This document shows, one piece after another, positions 17,063 to 24,560 of a stretch of DNA of 36,394 nt. Both the position numbers and the translations under genes were made by a program. Source of the stretch: Gemmatimonadaceae bacterium (lineage in GTDB: Bacteria; Gemmatimonadota; Gemmatimonadetes; Gemmatimonadales; Gemmatimonadaceae); NCBI GenBank assembly GCA_025928335.1, contig JAICJQ010000021.1:1-36394 (forward strand), given 5' to 3'. Every line of letters begins with the position of its first letter. Positions within the stretch are counted from its first letter, which is position 1. Under the pieces are notes generated by a model, which was given only the letters and a program-made list of their open reading frames with translations, searched no databases and had not been told where the DNA came from.

Positions 17063-17623
17063 TTACGGGACCCAGGTCGTGAAGCGCGCCGCCGGTTCTC
17101 GGGGCTTCGTCGGAGGAACATCGAGCGGCACGCCGACATTCACGATCGCGACGATTCGCTCGTTGTCCGCGACCCCCGCGGCCGCTCGCGCCGCGGGGTC
17201 CGACATCACGCCGCCGGTCTTGATGTGGCTGCCAAGTCCCAGCTCTACCGCGGCGAGCGCCATGTTCTGTACGGCCATCATCGCCGCCGCGTAGTCCTCT
17301 TCGCGAATCTCGGGATCGGTGGCGTTCACGACGGCCACAGCGATCATCAGTGGCAGGTCGCGATGCTCTCGGGCGACCGTCTCGCGGACTTCTCGTCCGC
17401 GCTCGGCATCCTCGAGCTTGCGGGCTTTGCGCTCACCGAGCGCCAACCCGTAGGCGTGCCTCGCCTCGGGACCAAGAACGTAGAAACGCCACGGCTGCGT
17501 GAGTCGATGATTCGGCGCGAGCGCCGCGGCGTCGAGCAACGCCTCGATCTCCTCGCGCGTCACGGGGCGTGAGTCGAAGCGTTTGATCGACCGTCGGGCT
17601 CGAATGGCGTCACGGACTTGCAT
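17063..17623 (-). CDS. Nitroreductase-family FMN oxidoreductase
   Basis: 186 residues from ATG 17623. The frame is open to 17683, but the homology begins at MQVRDAIRARRSIKRFDSRPV, the FMN-binding arginine motif. LLDAAALAPNHRLTQPWRFYVLG and AVQNMALAAVELGLGSHIKTGG are also typical; the C-terminus (VGVPLDVPPTKPREP) matches the usual family end. Members reduce nitro compounds, quinones or flavins with NAD(P)H as soluble homodimers; the substrate cannot be assigned. It is divergent from the LuxR-type gene with a 46-bp gap, so the two may share regulatory sequence. Confidence 0.92.
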   Translation of the reverse strand: MQVRDAIRARRSIKRFDSRPVTREEIEALLDAAALAPNHRLTQPWRFYVLGPEARHAYGLALGERKARKLEDAERGREVRETVAREHRDLPLMIAVAVVNATDPEIREEDYAAAMMAVQNMALAAVELGLGSHIKTGGVMSDPAARAAAGVADNERIVAIVNVGVPLDVPPTKPREPAARFTTWVP

Positions 17624-17669
17624 GCGGTCAAACCTAGCGGCGGCGGGTCGGTCGCGGCGATTTTCCGCC

Positions 17670-18119
17670 GTGCGAAAAATCATTCTCGTTTACGGTCTGC
17701 TCGGCGGCGTACTGATCGCGGGACTCAGGCTGATCGAGTACCGCTATTTGATCGTCGAGCATTCGGTCGAGATCTACGGTGGACTCCTTGCGCTCCTCTT
17801 TTCGGCGCTCGGGATCTGGCTCGGATTGCGGATCACGGGCCGTCGCGAACGTGTCGTCGTGCGCGAGGTGCCTGTCGCGGCCACCACCGGACCATTCATT
17901 CCCGACATCGCTCGGATCGAGCGGCTCGGTATCACGCCCCGCGAGATGGAAATCCTCGAACTGATCGCGGCTGGAATGAGCAACCGCGAAATCGCCGAGA
18001 AGTTGTTCGTCAGCGAGAACACCGTGAAAACACATTCCAGCCGGCTGTTCACCAAGCTGGACGCGCGCCGCCGCACGCAGGTGGTGCAGCGCGCCAAAGA
18101 CGCCGGTCTCATTCCGTAA
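17670..18119 (+). CDS. Membrane-anchored LuxR-type DNA-binding regulator
   Basis: 149 residues from GTG 17670; earlier in-frame starts lie inside the divergent nitroreductase gene and add unrelated basic sequence. Two hydrophobic helices are visible (about 3-20, IILVYGLLGGVLIAGLRL, and 38-56, IYGGLLALLFSALGIWLGL). A short linker leads to a GerE/LuxR helix-turn-helix (about 85-149) with ITPREMEILELIAAGMSNRE and IAEKLFVSENTVKTHSSRLF. There is no receiver domain and no phosphorylatable Asp. It may respond to a membrane signal, or its DNA-binding part may be released. The target is unknown; pepT begins 21 bp downstream and could be cotranscribed. Confidence 0.85.
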   Translation: MRKIILVYGLLGGVLIAGLRLIEYRYLIVEHSVEIYGGLLALLFSALGIWLGLRITGRRERVVVREVPVAATTGPFIPDIARIERLGITPREMEILELIAAGMSNREIAEKLFVSENTVKTHSSRLFTKLDARRRTQVVQRAKDAGLIP

Positions 18120-18140
18120 CGACCCTGTCCTCACGAGCCA

Positions 18141-19382
18141 ATGAATCAACCCAGCGAGTCCGTCGTCGAGCGATTCCTGCGATACGTTCGCGTCGACACC
18201 CAATCGCGCGAAGACGCCACGACGACGCCAAGCACCGATTCACAGTGGACGCTCTCGAGGGGTCTCGTCGAGGAGCTGCGATCGCTCGGCGCGCAAACCG
18301 TCCGAATCAGCGATCATTGCATGATCTACGCGACGATCCCGTCGAATCTTCCGGCCGGCGCCGAAGCCCCCGCACTCGGATTGCTTGCCCACGTCGACAC
18401 GTCACCGGCCGTGAGCGGCGCCGGCGTGACTCCGATCGTGCACCGGGACTACCGCGGCGGCGACATCACGCTGCCCGGCGATCCGACGCAGGTGATCACC
18501 GTCGCGCAGAATCCCGCGCTCAGCGACATGATCGGCGACGATATCATCACGACCGACGGCACGACGCTCCTCGGGTCGGACGACAAGGCCGGTGTCGCCA
18601 CCATCATGACCCTTGTCGACATTCTCGCCCGCAATCCGACGATCCCGCACGGCCCGATTCAAATCGGATTCACGGCCGACGAGGAGATCGGAACCGGCAT
18701 CGACAAATTCGACGTCGAGTCGTTCGGCGCGCGCTTCGCCTATACGGTCGACGGCGGTCCACTCGGCGAGATCAGCGACGAGACGTGGAGCGCTCGTCTG
18801 GCGACAATCGCCATCCGCGGCAAGAACACGCATCCCGGTACGGCGAAAGGTGTGATGGTGAACTCGATGTACGCGCTCGCGGATTTCTTGCTGCGGCTGC
18901 CGCAGGACATGCTTCCCGAAACCACCGAGGACCGCGTCGGCTTCGTCCACCCGTACGCCGGGATCGCCGACGTCGAGGAGTCCAGCATCAAAGTTCTCTT
19001 ACGCGACTTCGAGCTCGACGGGCTGGCGGCGAAGGAACGCCTGCTGCGCGACATCGTCGCCGAAGTCGAGCGGCGTCACGCCGGCATCTCCATTCGCATC
19101 GATATCAAGGAGAACTACAAGAACATGAAGGAGGTGCTGAAGCACCATCCCGAGCTCACACGAAACGCGCTCGAGGCGGCGCGGCGCGCCGGCCTCGAGC
19201 CATTCATGCTCCCGATCCGCGGCGGCACGGACGGCTCCAAGCTCACGTTCCGTGGCTTACCCTGCCCGAACATTTTCACCGGTGGGCACAACTTCCACAG
19301 CAAGCTGGAATTCAACTCTCGCCGAGGACTGGAGAAGACGACGGAAACTCTTCTCCACCTCGTGCAGATCTTCGCCGAGTAG
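18141..19382 (+). CDS. pepT: Peptidase T (tripeptide aminopeptidase)
   Basis: 413-residue cytosolic M20B metallopeptidase that removes the N-terminal residue from tripeptides. Two-zinc ligands are visible: His in LGLLAHVDTSP, bridging Asp in LLGSDDKAGVATIM, catalytic and ligand Glu in IGFTADEEIGTGIDKF, Asp in YTVDGGPLGEI and His in FTGGHNFHSKLEF. The length matches the family. The dimerisation (lid) domain spans about 210-320. ATG 18141 follows a weak ribosome binding site. It converges with the NTF2-like remnant, whose stop is nine bases beyond the pepT stop. Confidence 0.96.
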   Translation: MNQPSESVVERFLRYVRVDTQSREDATTTPSTDSQWTLSRGLVEELRSLGAQTVRISDHCMIYATIPSNLPAGAEAPALGLLAHVDTSPAVSGAGVTPIVHRDYRGGDITLPGDPTQVITVAQNPALSDMIGDDIITTDGTTLLGSDDKAGVATIMTLVDILARNPTIPHGPIQIGFTADEEIGTGIDKFDVESFGARFAYTVDGGPLGEISDETWSARLATIAIRGKNTHPGTAKGVMVNSMYALADFLLRLPQDMLPETTEDRVGFVHPYAGIADVEESSIKVLLRDFELDGLAAKERLLRDIVAEVERRHAGISIRIDIKENYKNMKEVLKHHPELTRNALEAARRAGLEPFMLPIRGGTDGSKLTFRGLPCPNIFTGGHNFHSKLEFNSRRGLEKTTETLLHLVQIFAE

Positions 19383-19391
19383 GCCGGCCGG

Positions 19392-19764
19392 TCAGGGCGT
19401 TTGGTGGGTGCACCCTTCCGTGCGGCGTGAGTCGGCGAGCTGGGTGATCTTCGTCGACGCGCACCTCCGGATCGTAGATCCGCTCGTTCCATACGTCGCC
19501 CGCGGGAGCGCGCGAGATCGCGGCGCCGAATTGTGACGGCATGGTCAGGCTCACGCTTGGCGTTCCGCGGTTGGAAACACCGACCAGGCGCGCCGTGCTA
19601 TCAAACGCCTGGGAGAGCAGTGCAGTGTCCCGGGTTCGCATGGCGTCAAACACCTTCTGGACGGTTGTGAGGATCGCTTCACGATCCGATCCCTGCGCCG
19701 TCGCTGGATGTGGGAGACCGAGAGCGATCAGCGACGACAACAATAGAACGCGCAGTAAGCGCAT
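19392..19764 (-). pseudogene. Secreted NTF2/SnoaL-like protein gene with internal deletion
   Basis: From ATG 19764 (GGAG eight bases upstream) the frame encodes a signal peptide (LLRVLLLSSLIALGLPHPATA) and the first half of an NTF2-like domain (REAILTTVQKVFDAMRTRDT through AGDVWNERIYDPEVRVDE, about 105 residues). The homology then jumps to the next frame, which reads KITQLADSRRTEGCTHQTP and stops at 19392-19394; this is the family's C-terminus. Intact relatives have about 40 more residues between these two parts (strands with a conserved His-Cys-Gly and Gly-Trp-Lys-Ile), so the middle has been deleted. Read without the frame change, the ORF runs into pepT antisense sequence to 19312. It is downstream of and co-oriented with the M28 peptidase. 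Confidence 0.78.
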
Positions 19765-19825
19765 AAACTCGGCTCCGAGCGGCGTGGGAACGGGGTGGGT
19801 GCATAAGGTGACGCCGAGCGCGCGA

Positions 19826-21682
19826 TCAGCGACAAACCGGGTAATTCGGATCTGCCCCGGTGATCGCCGGCCTGTCGCGACGGTTGGCGATCGTCCACAT
19901 GATGTCGTGAATGAAGTGGCCGATCTTCGCCATGTGATCGTAATCGGCGTAGCGCGGCTCGTCCGTCTGTTGGTGGTAGTCCTCCGCATACCCCGTCGAG
20001 AAATACGTGACGGGTACGTTGTGGTGGACGTAATTCACTTGATCGCTGCGGCAGAACCGGTTCATCGGATTCGCCGGCACATCCCATGTTCGGTCGACGG
20101 CCATCTTCACTTCGCCATGTTCGGCGACGGAATCGATGATGTCGCCGAATTCACGCGACAAGCGGCGTGACCCGAGCGTTTGAATCGAATTCGGCCCGCC
20201 GTTGATCACTTGGTCGGCGCGCCCCTTTGCTTCCATGTCCATGTTCAGCGCGGCGACGATCTGATTGAGCGGCACGGTGGGATGATCGGTGAACCAGCGC
20301 GACCCGAGGAGACCCGCTTCCTCGCCCTGATGTGAAACGAAAATGATCGACCGCGCCGGCTTCTCGGCCGCGAACCGTTCCGCGACCTCGAGCAGGATCA
20401 CCGTTCCCGAACCGTCGTCGTCCGCGCCGTTCATGATCGAATCGCGACGGGGCGGACGAATGCTGCGTGCCCGGGCGATCATCGCTTTGATCTCTTTCCA
20501 CTGGTCGTCCGTCGGACGACAGACGGGATCGTTCGCGCCCTGGCGCCGTGTCACCATGTTCACCGCGCGCAGCGAATCGTGATCGACGACCGTCGTATTC
20601 ACGCCGACGTGGTCGTTGTGCGCGCCGACGAGGACGTACTCACTCGCGCGCGCCGGATCGGAGCCCGGAAGAATCGCGATCACGTTGCGAGCCGGCGTGT
20701 CGGACATGCGGAACGCGTAGGTCCACTGCGCTGTGACGGGCTGTCCCATCGCGCCAATGCTCAGCTGATCGACGGGGCGGCCAAACATCGTCTCGGCGAC
20801 CGAGCGCGTGATCGCGCCGGCCGGGAGCGCGCCCGTCGCCGGGGTGACCTGCATGCCCATCCGGCTGTTGAACGCGCCGCGGCCCGTCGTGTCGGTGAGT
20901 GCGACAAAGAGAATTCCCGCCGCGCCGGCACGTTGGGCGCGCGTGTCTCGGGCGCCGCCGCCGCCGCCGCCGCCGCGTCCGCCCCGACCGCCGCCTGCGC
21001 GTGACGCGCTGTCGGATCGTTGCTGCGCTTCGACGCGCGCCGCCGCCGCGGCGCCGAACTTGTTCGGCACGGAGTCACAACGGAGAACCGGCTGTGCGGC
21101 GCGCCCTCCACCGGTCAATCCGGCTTGCGCCGGCGTCGCCGTGAAAACGGCGATCTTGCCCCGGAACACCGCGGGATCGAGCGTCGTCGTGTCGCCAAAT
21201 CGACCGGCGTAGACGACTGGCACGTCGTTGATGTTGGCCGAGCGGCCGACCCCATTCGCTGCCGTCGGAGCGACCGGCACCCAGTCGGTTCGCGGCGTCA
21301 ACGTCTTGCCGGCTGCTACGAGTTTGGAGGCGTTGATGTCAAAGCCGCTGGGACCGTACGGCAGATTCTGAAAGTAGGTGCCGTTGTCCCCACCCGGTTT
21401 CAGCCCGAAGCGCTTGAACTCGCCGGCGATGTACCCAGTGCCCTTGTAGTTGCCGGGTTCACCAATTCGGCGGCCCAACATCGAATCGTCGGCGAAACCG
21501 TAGAGTCGCGTGCGGAGGTCGTTCGCGGTGATCGCCGTCTCGGTAGGACGCGGCGTCCAGGTGGCGGGGCCCTCGTCCGGCCAGACGCGTCCGCCGCTTG
21601 CCACCGGCGGCGCCGCGGACGGCCGATTGGAACCGCCGCAAGCGGCGGCGAAAACGACAATGGCGATCGATCGACGTGACAC
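19826..21682 (-). CDS. M28-family zinc aminopeptidase, lipoprotein, with PA-domain insert
   Basis: 618 residues from GTG 21682, which has GGAG about six bases upstream; the longer frame to 21799 adds no homology. The signal peptide ends in the lipobox FAAAC. A protease-associated (PA) domain lies at about 130-330 and carries a glycine-rich loop (GGRGGRGGGGGGGARD). The M28 catalytic domain follows: ligands His and Asp in VGAHNDHVG, Asp in NGADDDGSGT, catalytic Glu pair in SHQGEEAGLLGS, Asp in NMDMEAKG, and a late His in YVHHNVPVTYF. An unusual insert of about 50 residues lies between the first ligand motif and GADDDGSGT. It probably degrades peptides at the cell surface. The upstream BTAD gene ends 34 bp away on the same strand. 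Confidence 0.93.
   Translation of the reverse strand: MSRRSIAIVVFAAACGGSNRPSAAPPVASGGRVWPDEGPATWTPRPTETAITANDLRTRLYGFADDSMLGRRIGEPGNYKGTGYIAGEFKRFGLKPGGDNGTYFQNLPYGPSGFDINASKLVAAGKTLTPRTDWVPVAPTAANGVGRSANINDVPVVYAGRFGDTTTLDPAVFRGKIAVFTATPAQAGLTGGGRAAQPVLRCDSVPNKFGAAAAARVEAQQRSDSASRAGGGRGGRGGGGGGGARDTRAQRAGAAGILFVALTDTTGRGAFNSRMGMQVTPATGALPAGAITRSVAETMFGRPVDQLSIGAMGQPVTAQWTYAFRMSDTPARNVIAILPGSDPARASEYVLVGAHNDHVGVNTTVVDHDSLRAVNMVTRRQGANDPVCRPTDDQWKEIKAMIARARSIRPPRRDSIMNGADDDGSGTVILLEVAERFAAEKPARSIIFVSHQGEEAGLLGSRWFTDHPTVPLNQIVAALNMDMEAKGRADQVINGGPNSIQTLGSRRLSREFGDIIDSVAEHGEVKMAVDRTWDVPANPMNRFCRSDQVNYVHHNVPVTYFSTGYAEDYHQQTDEPRYADYDHMAKIGHFIHDIMWTIANRRDRPAITGADPNYPVCR
20954..20974. repeat. GCC trinucleotide run inside the M28 gene
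   Basis: Seven consecutive GCC units; on the coding strand they encode the polyglycine stretch of the PA domain. In-frame slippage here would change loop length without breaking the gene. Confidence 0.7.
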
Positions 21683-21716
21683 GAGAAGCTCCGGGATGCA
21701 GAACGTTTGGAGAAAT

Positions 21717-22445
21717 CTATTTACCGCGGATTTGTCGCATGAGTGCCTGTGTTTCCTGCGACGCCTCGATATCGAGCTCGGCGCGCAATCGGCGGGCAAA
21801 ATCGTCGTAGAGTTTTACCGCGCCGGCGCGATCGCCGGCCTGATGAAGCAGTGAGAGCGCCTTTCGCAGGCGGCGTTCGTCCGTCGGTGCCAGGTTGACC
21901 GCACGCCGCGCCCAGCGGGTGGCCGAGGTGAGGTCGGAGCTTGTGGCATACCGCTCGGCGAGCGACCAAGCGCAGCTTCCGGCCATGTCTCGGAAGTGGA
22001 CGCGCTCGTCTTCGAGCCATCGTTCGAATCCCGGCGCGTCGGCGAAGAATCCGTTCAAGAGATCGCCGCGGTACAGCTCGAGGGCGCGCGCGTGGTGTCC
22101 TTGCTTCGCCTCGTCGAGAAAGGCCGCTGCGTCGCACCACACGCTGGGGCTGACGCCGATCTCCTCGTCGCCGCGCGTCACGATGACGTCGTCGCCGACG
22201 GCTTGTCGGAGGGTGTGGAGCGCCTTCCGCAGGGCGGCGCGCGCGTGCTCCTGATCGTGCTCCGGCCAGAACAGCGTCACGAGCCGGTCGCGTCGGTGGA
22301 ACCCGGCCGGTTGCGCGAGGGCAAGGTACAGGAAGAGCGCGGCGCGTTTTGGCTGGGCGGCAAGGCTTTCGGCCCGGTCGCAGCCCGAAATCTCCAGGCC
22401 GCCCAAAACGCGCAGAGTGAGCCCGTTTGTTCGGTCGGAATTCAC
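21717..22445 (-). CDS. BTAD-domain transcriptional regulator (SARP/AfsR-like)
   Basis: 242 residues from GTG 22445. The N-terminal winged-helix domain (about 8-95, LTLRVLGGLEISG ... RDRLVTLFWPEHDQEHARAALRKALHTLRQAVG) is followed by a bacterial transcriptional activation domain of TPR-like helices (about 100-240, FERWLEDERVHFRDMAGSCAW ... RRAVNLAPTDERRLRKALSLL). There is no NB-ARC, kinase or further TPR domain, so it is a minimal SARP-like regulator. The wing starts VIVTRGDEEIGV. It is the first gene of a minus-strand group with the M28 peptidase and the NTF2-like remnant, and divergent from the beta-helix gene across 153 bp. The target is unknown. Confidence 0.9.
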   Translation of the reverse strand: MNSDRTNGLTLRVLGGLEISGCDRAESLAAQPKRAALFLYLALAQPAGFHRRDRLVTLFWPEHDQEHARAALRKALHTLRQAVGDDVIVTRGDEEIGVSPSVWCDAAAFLDEAKQGHHARALELYRGDLLNGFFADAPGFERWLEDERVHFRDMAGSCAWSLAERYATSSDLTSATRWARRAVNLAPTDERRLRKALSLLHQAGDRAGAVKLYDDFARRLRAELDIEASQETQALMRQIRGK

Positions 22446-22598
22446 GCCACGAAACTACTCGGCTCACCTGAGCCCTGTAAGCGCGTCGGGAACGCTCCCG
22501 GGACGGACGCGGAACGCTGACGACACAGCCCGACGACGCCGGCGTCGGAGATTGGTCGTGTGCTCATACCGCGACGCTCTCTGACGACGGAGGTTTCG

Positions 22599-23507
22599 AT
22601 GCAGGATTCCACATCGCGCGGTCGCGCGCTGATCACCCGCGCGCTCGTCCCGACGTATCTGATTCTGATCACCGGGCTGCCGCTCGCCGCGGCAGGCCTG
22701 TTTGCGGCGACGGCGCCGTCGGTGATCTGGGGCGTCGTGGCTCTGACGCTTTTCCCGGCGATCTACGCGGTTGGCTACGTCCTCACGGCCGGCTTGCTCG
22801 CCCGGCTGACGCGCGCGTCGATCGTGCCGGGCCGGTACCCCCGCTCGCTGGGCCACCCCATTTACGGTCCGCGTCGTCTGTACGCGCTGTGCTGGACGGC
22901 GCTCTACTACTGCGGGCCGCTGTACCACGCGGTGCTCGCCATTCCGCTCGCGAAGCGCGTTGTGTTCCGGCTGTTCGGCTATCGCGGCAGCCTCGATTTC
23001 CAGACGTATCCGGACACCTGGCTGCGCGACCTCCCGCTGCTGACGATCGGGAAGGGCGCGTACCTGTCGAACAAGGCGACGATTTCGCCGAACATGTGCC
23101 TGAAGAACGGCAAGATCATCGTGCTCCCGGTGAGCATCGGGGCAAGGACGATGATCGGGCATCTGACGATGATCGCGCCGGGCGTCGACATCGGCGCGGA
23201 TTCCGAGGTGGGCGTCGGCGCGGCGCTTGGGATCAACGTCTCTGTGGGCGGGCACACGCTGATCGATCACGAAGTCATTCTCGACCACGACGCGGCGATC
23301 GGCGACCGGTGCGTTATCGGCACGCGGTCGTACGTCGGACGCAAGGCCGTCATTCGCAGCGGCATCCGACTGCCACCCGCCTCGGTAGTTCCTGCGCGCA
23401 CGGTCCTGACGACGCAGGCCGAGGCTGACGCTCTCCTCGAGCGGGTGGACGCGTGGCGTCCGACCCGAGCGTTCGCGCGAATTGTCGGCAACGGCAGCGT
23501 CAGTTGA
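22599..23507 (+). CDS. Membrane-bound left-handed beta-helix (hexapeptide-repeat) protein
   Basis: 302 residues from ATG 22599, with GGAGG at 22589-22593 five bases upstream (a GTG at 22560 is in frame but unsupported). Two or three N-terminal membrane helices (about 18-70, VPTYLILITGLPLAAAGLFA and VVALTLFPAIYAVGYVLTAG) precede a linker containing GPRRLYALCWTALYYCGPLY. Hexapeptide repeats follow at about 150-265 (IGARTMIGHLTMIAPGVDIG, IDHEVILDHDAAIGDRCVIG). The arrangement resembles the C-terminal membrane/beta-helix part of some NRPS-like Pls/PosA-family proteins, here as a free-standing gene with no adenylation or carrier domain nearby. Acyl- or amino-transfer to a membrane substrate is plausible, not shown. 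Confidence 0.8.
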   Translation: MQDSTSRGRALITRALVPTYLILITGLPLAAAGLFAATAPSVIWGVVALTLFPAIYAVGYVLTAGLLARLTRASIVPGRYPRSLGHPIYGPRRLYALCWTALYYCGPLYHAVLAIPLAKRVVFRLFGYRGSLDFQTYPDTWLRDLPLLTIGKGAYLSNKATISPNMCLKNGKIIVLPVSIGARTMIGHLTMIAPGVDIGADSEVGVGAALGINVSVGGHTLIDHEVILDHDAAIGDRCVIGTRSYVGRKAVIRSGIRLPPASVVPARTVLTTQAEADALLERVDAWRPTRAFARIVGNGSVS

Positions 23508-23569
23508 CGTGACTGTCGTGCGCCTCCCTCACGGGGATCAACACCTACTTCCCTTACCCCCTTCCCAAT

Positions 23570-24445
23570 ATGAAAAAGCTCTTTCGTTTTGTCCGTCCCC
23601 TTGCCGGGGTGGCGCTGTCCATCGCGGTACTGAATCGGCCGATTGGCGCGCAGACGCTTCAGACTTTCGCCGCCCGCGCCGTGGAATCGCCCGACAGGGC
23701 GTGTGCTCAGACGAGTCCTACGACAGCCGTCTTCCTGAGCGGCGCCCTTACCGGCGGCAAGGACAGCTCCAACACGACCGCGACCTCCGGTGCCCTCGGC
23801 ATCTCGCGCCTTTCGCCTACCTGGTCGTTCTCGGGGCAAATCAATATCGCCGCGAAGCAGGACACTGTTCGCGATGGATTCGGCGCGTCGTTGCTCACCC
23901 CCGGTTCCGGAAAAGCGCTCACGGCAGGCCTGCTCGAATGGCGACGGTCGATCGGGAGCTTTTTTGGCTGCGAAAGCCGAGGAAAACTCCCGCGCCTTGT
24001 CCGTGAAATACTTCGGGACGATCACCTGAAAGTTCGCGCGTATGGGACGGTCTCGAGCTCCGTTTGGTCGCTCCCGGTGGCGGGATCGGCGCCGGCGGAA
24101 GCGGTTTCCGTCGTCCCGATCGGCTTCGGCCTCGGCCTCGGTTACACACTGATTGACGAAGCATTCGACGAGAAGCCGGTCGCGGCAGGAATCGTCTTCG
24201 GATTCTCCCGTCGGCTGATTCACGGCGACATCGCCGGCGAATCGCACGACTTGCAGCGCCAAGCCATTCTTGGCACGAGCAAAGAAAGCTTTTCAGGATA
24301 CGAGACCGGTCTCGAGCTGCAGTTCGCCCAGATCAGCGGTGGCGTGACGTTCTACTCGTTCCCGCGGGCGGCCACGGTGCCCGGGTTCTCGCGCGGGCAG
24401 GTCGTCGCCGGATTCTCCATCCGCTCCAACGTCCTCGAGAAGTAG
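23570..24445 (+). CDS. Secreted protein of unknown function
   Basis: 291 residues, not recognised. ATG 23570 gives a clear signal peptide (MKKLFRFVRPLAGVALSIAV, cleavage probably after GAQ near residue 28). The mature part alternates short hydrophobic and Gly/Ser-rich stretches (AVFLSGALTGG, GFGLGLGYTL, VAAGIVFGFSRRL) and ends in a probable beta-strand, VVAGFSIRSNVLEK. This suggests beta-rich, possibly outer-membrane-associated structure. Two cysteines lie in the mature part. No ribosome binding site is evident (pyrimidine-rich leader). It follows the beta-helix gene by 62 bp on the same strand. Confidence 0.7.
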   Translation: MKKLFRFVRPLAGVALSIAVLNRPIGAQTLQTFAARAVESPDRACAQTSPTTAVFLSGALTGGKDSSNTTATSGALGISRLSPTWSFSGQINIAAKQDTVRDGFGASLLTPGSGKALTAGLLEWRRSIGSFFGCESRGKLPRLVREILRDDHLKVRAYGTVSSSVWSLPVAGSAPAEAVSVVPIGFGLGLGYTLIDEAFDEKPVAAGIVFGFSRRLIHGDIAGESHDLQRQAILGTSKESFSGYETGLELQFAQISGGVTFYSFPRAATVPGFSRGQVVAGFSIRSNVLEK

Positions 24446-24560
24446 CGAGGAGCAAGTGAACGGCCGGTGTGTCGTAACCACCCGCGCGGCGGCCGGCAGT
24501 CTGGCGCGACACAGCCCGGACAGATGAACCACGGTACTGATCGGCGATCGAGGCTGGACC

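Noticed and set aside
17618-19447. 609-codon plus-strand frame over the LuxR-type gene and pepT
   Set aside because: Out of frame with both real genes and extremely Arg-rich; pepT metal ligands are all in the other frame.
24468-24513. TGTGTCG/CGACACA dyad before the kinase gene as a terminator
   Set aside because: Arms of 7 bp are separated by 32 bases with competing GC-rich pairings and no T-run follows; too weak to call.
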